Below, in pieces: positions 62,790 through 64,000 of a stretch of DNA of 64,000 nt. The stretch covers positions 13,878,193 to 13,942,192 of the forward strand of contig NC_091012.1 in NCBI RefSeq assembly GCF_041146395.1, read 5' to 3'. The first letter of the stretch is position 1; each line of letters opens with the position of its first letter. Position numbers and translations under genes: made by a program. A model generated the notes under the pieces. It did not search any database, was not told the origin of the DNA, and saw nothing but the letters and a program-made list of their open reading frames with translations. Origin of the DNA: Eulemur rufifrons. Taxonomy: Eukaryota > Chordata > Mammalia > Primates > Lemuridae.

Positions 62790-63300
62790 TTTGGCAGTAT
62801 AATGACACAACAAAGGTGACCACATCCTTATCCCTGGCTTCTGTAATTGTGTTAGCCTGTGTGACAGAGGAGAATTAAGGTTGCAGATTAAATTAAGGTT
62901 GCTAATCAGCTGACTTTAAGATAAGGAGATTACACAGGGTTATCTGGAAGTGTTCAATGTAATCACCAGCGTCTTTAAAGGGGTAACCAGGAGGCAAAAG
63001 ATTCAGCTTCAGAATGAGGCAAAGTGAGAACAATGTGACCAGCCACTGCTGTCTTTGCAATTGGTAGGCAGACAAGAGCCAAGGACTTCAGGTTCCCTGG
63101 AGAAGCTCAGAGAGAAAAAATAAACAAGACAATAGTTTCACATCTAGAGCCTATGGAGCTAAATCTCACCCTGCTGACACCTTAATTTAGCCTAATAACA
63201 TCCACTTATTTCTTTTGTCTTCCAGAAATGATATGTAATAGATACATGTTGCTTTAAGATTCTAAGTGTGTGACAATTCATTACACCAGGTAGTGGAGAC
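62790..63300 (+). repeat. Old mammalian LTR-like repeat (MaLR-type)
   Basis: 'gaccacatccttatccctggcttctgtaattgtgttagc', 'attaaattaaggttgc', 'ggagattacacagggttatctgg', 'ttcaatgtaatcaccagcgtc', 'gagccaaggacttcagg', 'gttgctttaagattctaagtgtgtgacaattc' follow a widespread mammalian repeat in order. I think it is a MaLR-type LTR, but the family name is uncertain. Confidence 0.5.
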
Positions 63301-64000
63301 TCACTCAGGAATATTGTCACATCTTATGAAAAGCTTTTTTAAAAAGTCATCTTAATGCTAATGAAATTCTGTTTCCTTTCTGTCAGAATCAATGATTTTG
63401 TAAAATCTGTTGGCAAGACTCCATTGTATCTCCACACAGGAAATAAGGAGTAGGCAATAAGTCAGAATGTTAAAAACTCAGAAGAGATGTAACAAACATA
63501 AGAAATCTAGGCTTCCCATTGTGAGATTTGATGATTCTTTTTCCATTTACATAAATTCACTGTTGAGTAAATTTATATGCTAAATTTTTACTGAACAAAG
63601 TAGAATATTAGTAAATGTTTCCAAGGAGGCCAGTCACTGTAGGGGCAGAGATAATGGACACTTACACAGGCTTTGTTATGCTTGACTTTGCACTAGGTTT
63701 ATAATATAATTATATAATTTAGAAAATAATGCAGAGAGGCTGATTACATAAAAATTTGTATGAGGTACTCAGGCTTTCTTGAAGATAACTGAATTAAATA
63801 AAAATGATAGTAGTTGTAATGAATTTCCTTATAAAAAATCAATGTGAGTTTTATTGTTTTGTTGTTTAGGTACAAAATGTGTTACTTCTTTACTATTAAT
63901 CTGAGAAAACTTTCTACTTAATGTTGAAATTAAAAATAATTTTTACCAAACTGGTATTGTAATCTTAGCAAATGCTTTTTTTCTTGCACGTATTCATATG
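63301..64000. other. No gene recognised
   Basis: AT-rich anonymous DNA to the window end. Confidence 0.4.

Overview
This window is nuclear DNA of a primate, most likely a lemuriform (strepsirrhine). It carries about ten Alu (7SL-derived) copies. The youngest, at 21582-21918, has a linker and right monomer that I associate with lemur Alus. It also carries many L1 elements of one young family with an unusual G-rich 3' UTR, plus older L1M, L2, MIR, MaLR and hAT relics. GC is low except at about 24.0-24.6, 29.7-30.2 and 42.8-46.6 kb. I see no intact host protein-coding gene, tRNA, rRNA or CRISPR array. Every recognisable gene-like segment is an exon relic, a retrocopy or a mobile element.

Layout. 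0-9 kb: L2, an inverted L1 3' end with target-site duplications (TSDs), an old hAT transposon abutted by a MER20-type element, and an old L1 with TSDs. 9.06-16.6 kb: a 5'-truncated L1 (+ strand) split by a defective class II (beta-like) endogenous retrovirus on the - strand. Both LTRs, the polypurine tract and both sets of TSDs (virus and L1) are readable. 16.6-23.9 kb: non-coding DNA with three Alus. 23.9-24.6 kb: a TAF10 processed pseudogene (-). 27-42 kb: Alus, MIR and L2, an L1 3' end, a first-exon copy of a CCNYL1-like cyclin Y gene (-) with its splice donor, and a retrocopied 3'UTR-like segment. 42.5-46.4 kb: a MaLR-type LTR, then GC-rich DNA holding at least three exons of a RALGDS/RGL-type gene (+) with splice sites but broken frames. 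47-53 kb: young L1s, two of them head to head, and an old L1M. 53.7-54.8 kb: a decayed KRAB zinc-finger exon. 56.2-56.9 kb: a PKHD1L1 (fibrocystin-L)-like exon (-) with one stop and one frameshift. 57.6-61.6 kb: two young L1s in tandem followed by an old L1M, all on -. The rest is anonymous AT-rich sequence.

Nothing here works as an operon or pathway. The biology is layered insertion: hAT, L2 and MIR, then L1M, then young L1, then the retrovirus inside a young L1, alongside unprocessed gene fragments (RALGDS-like, CCNYL1-like, possibly PKHD1L1-like) that suggest segmental duplication. I did not find a convincing new biological system. The most useful observations are the nested provirus with its missing gag core, the internal duplication in the L1 3' UTR, and the three exon relics with splice signals. 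Repeat-family names are from memory of consensus sequences and were not checked by a search.
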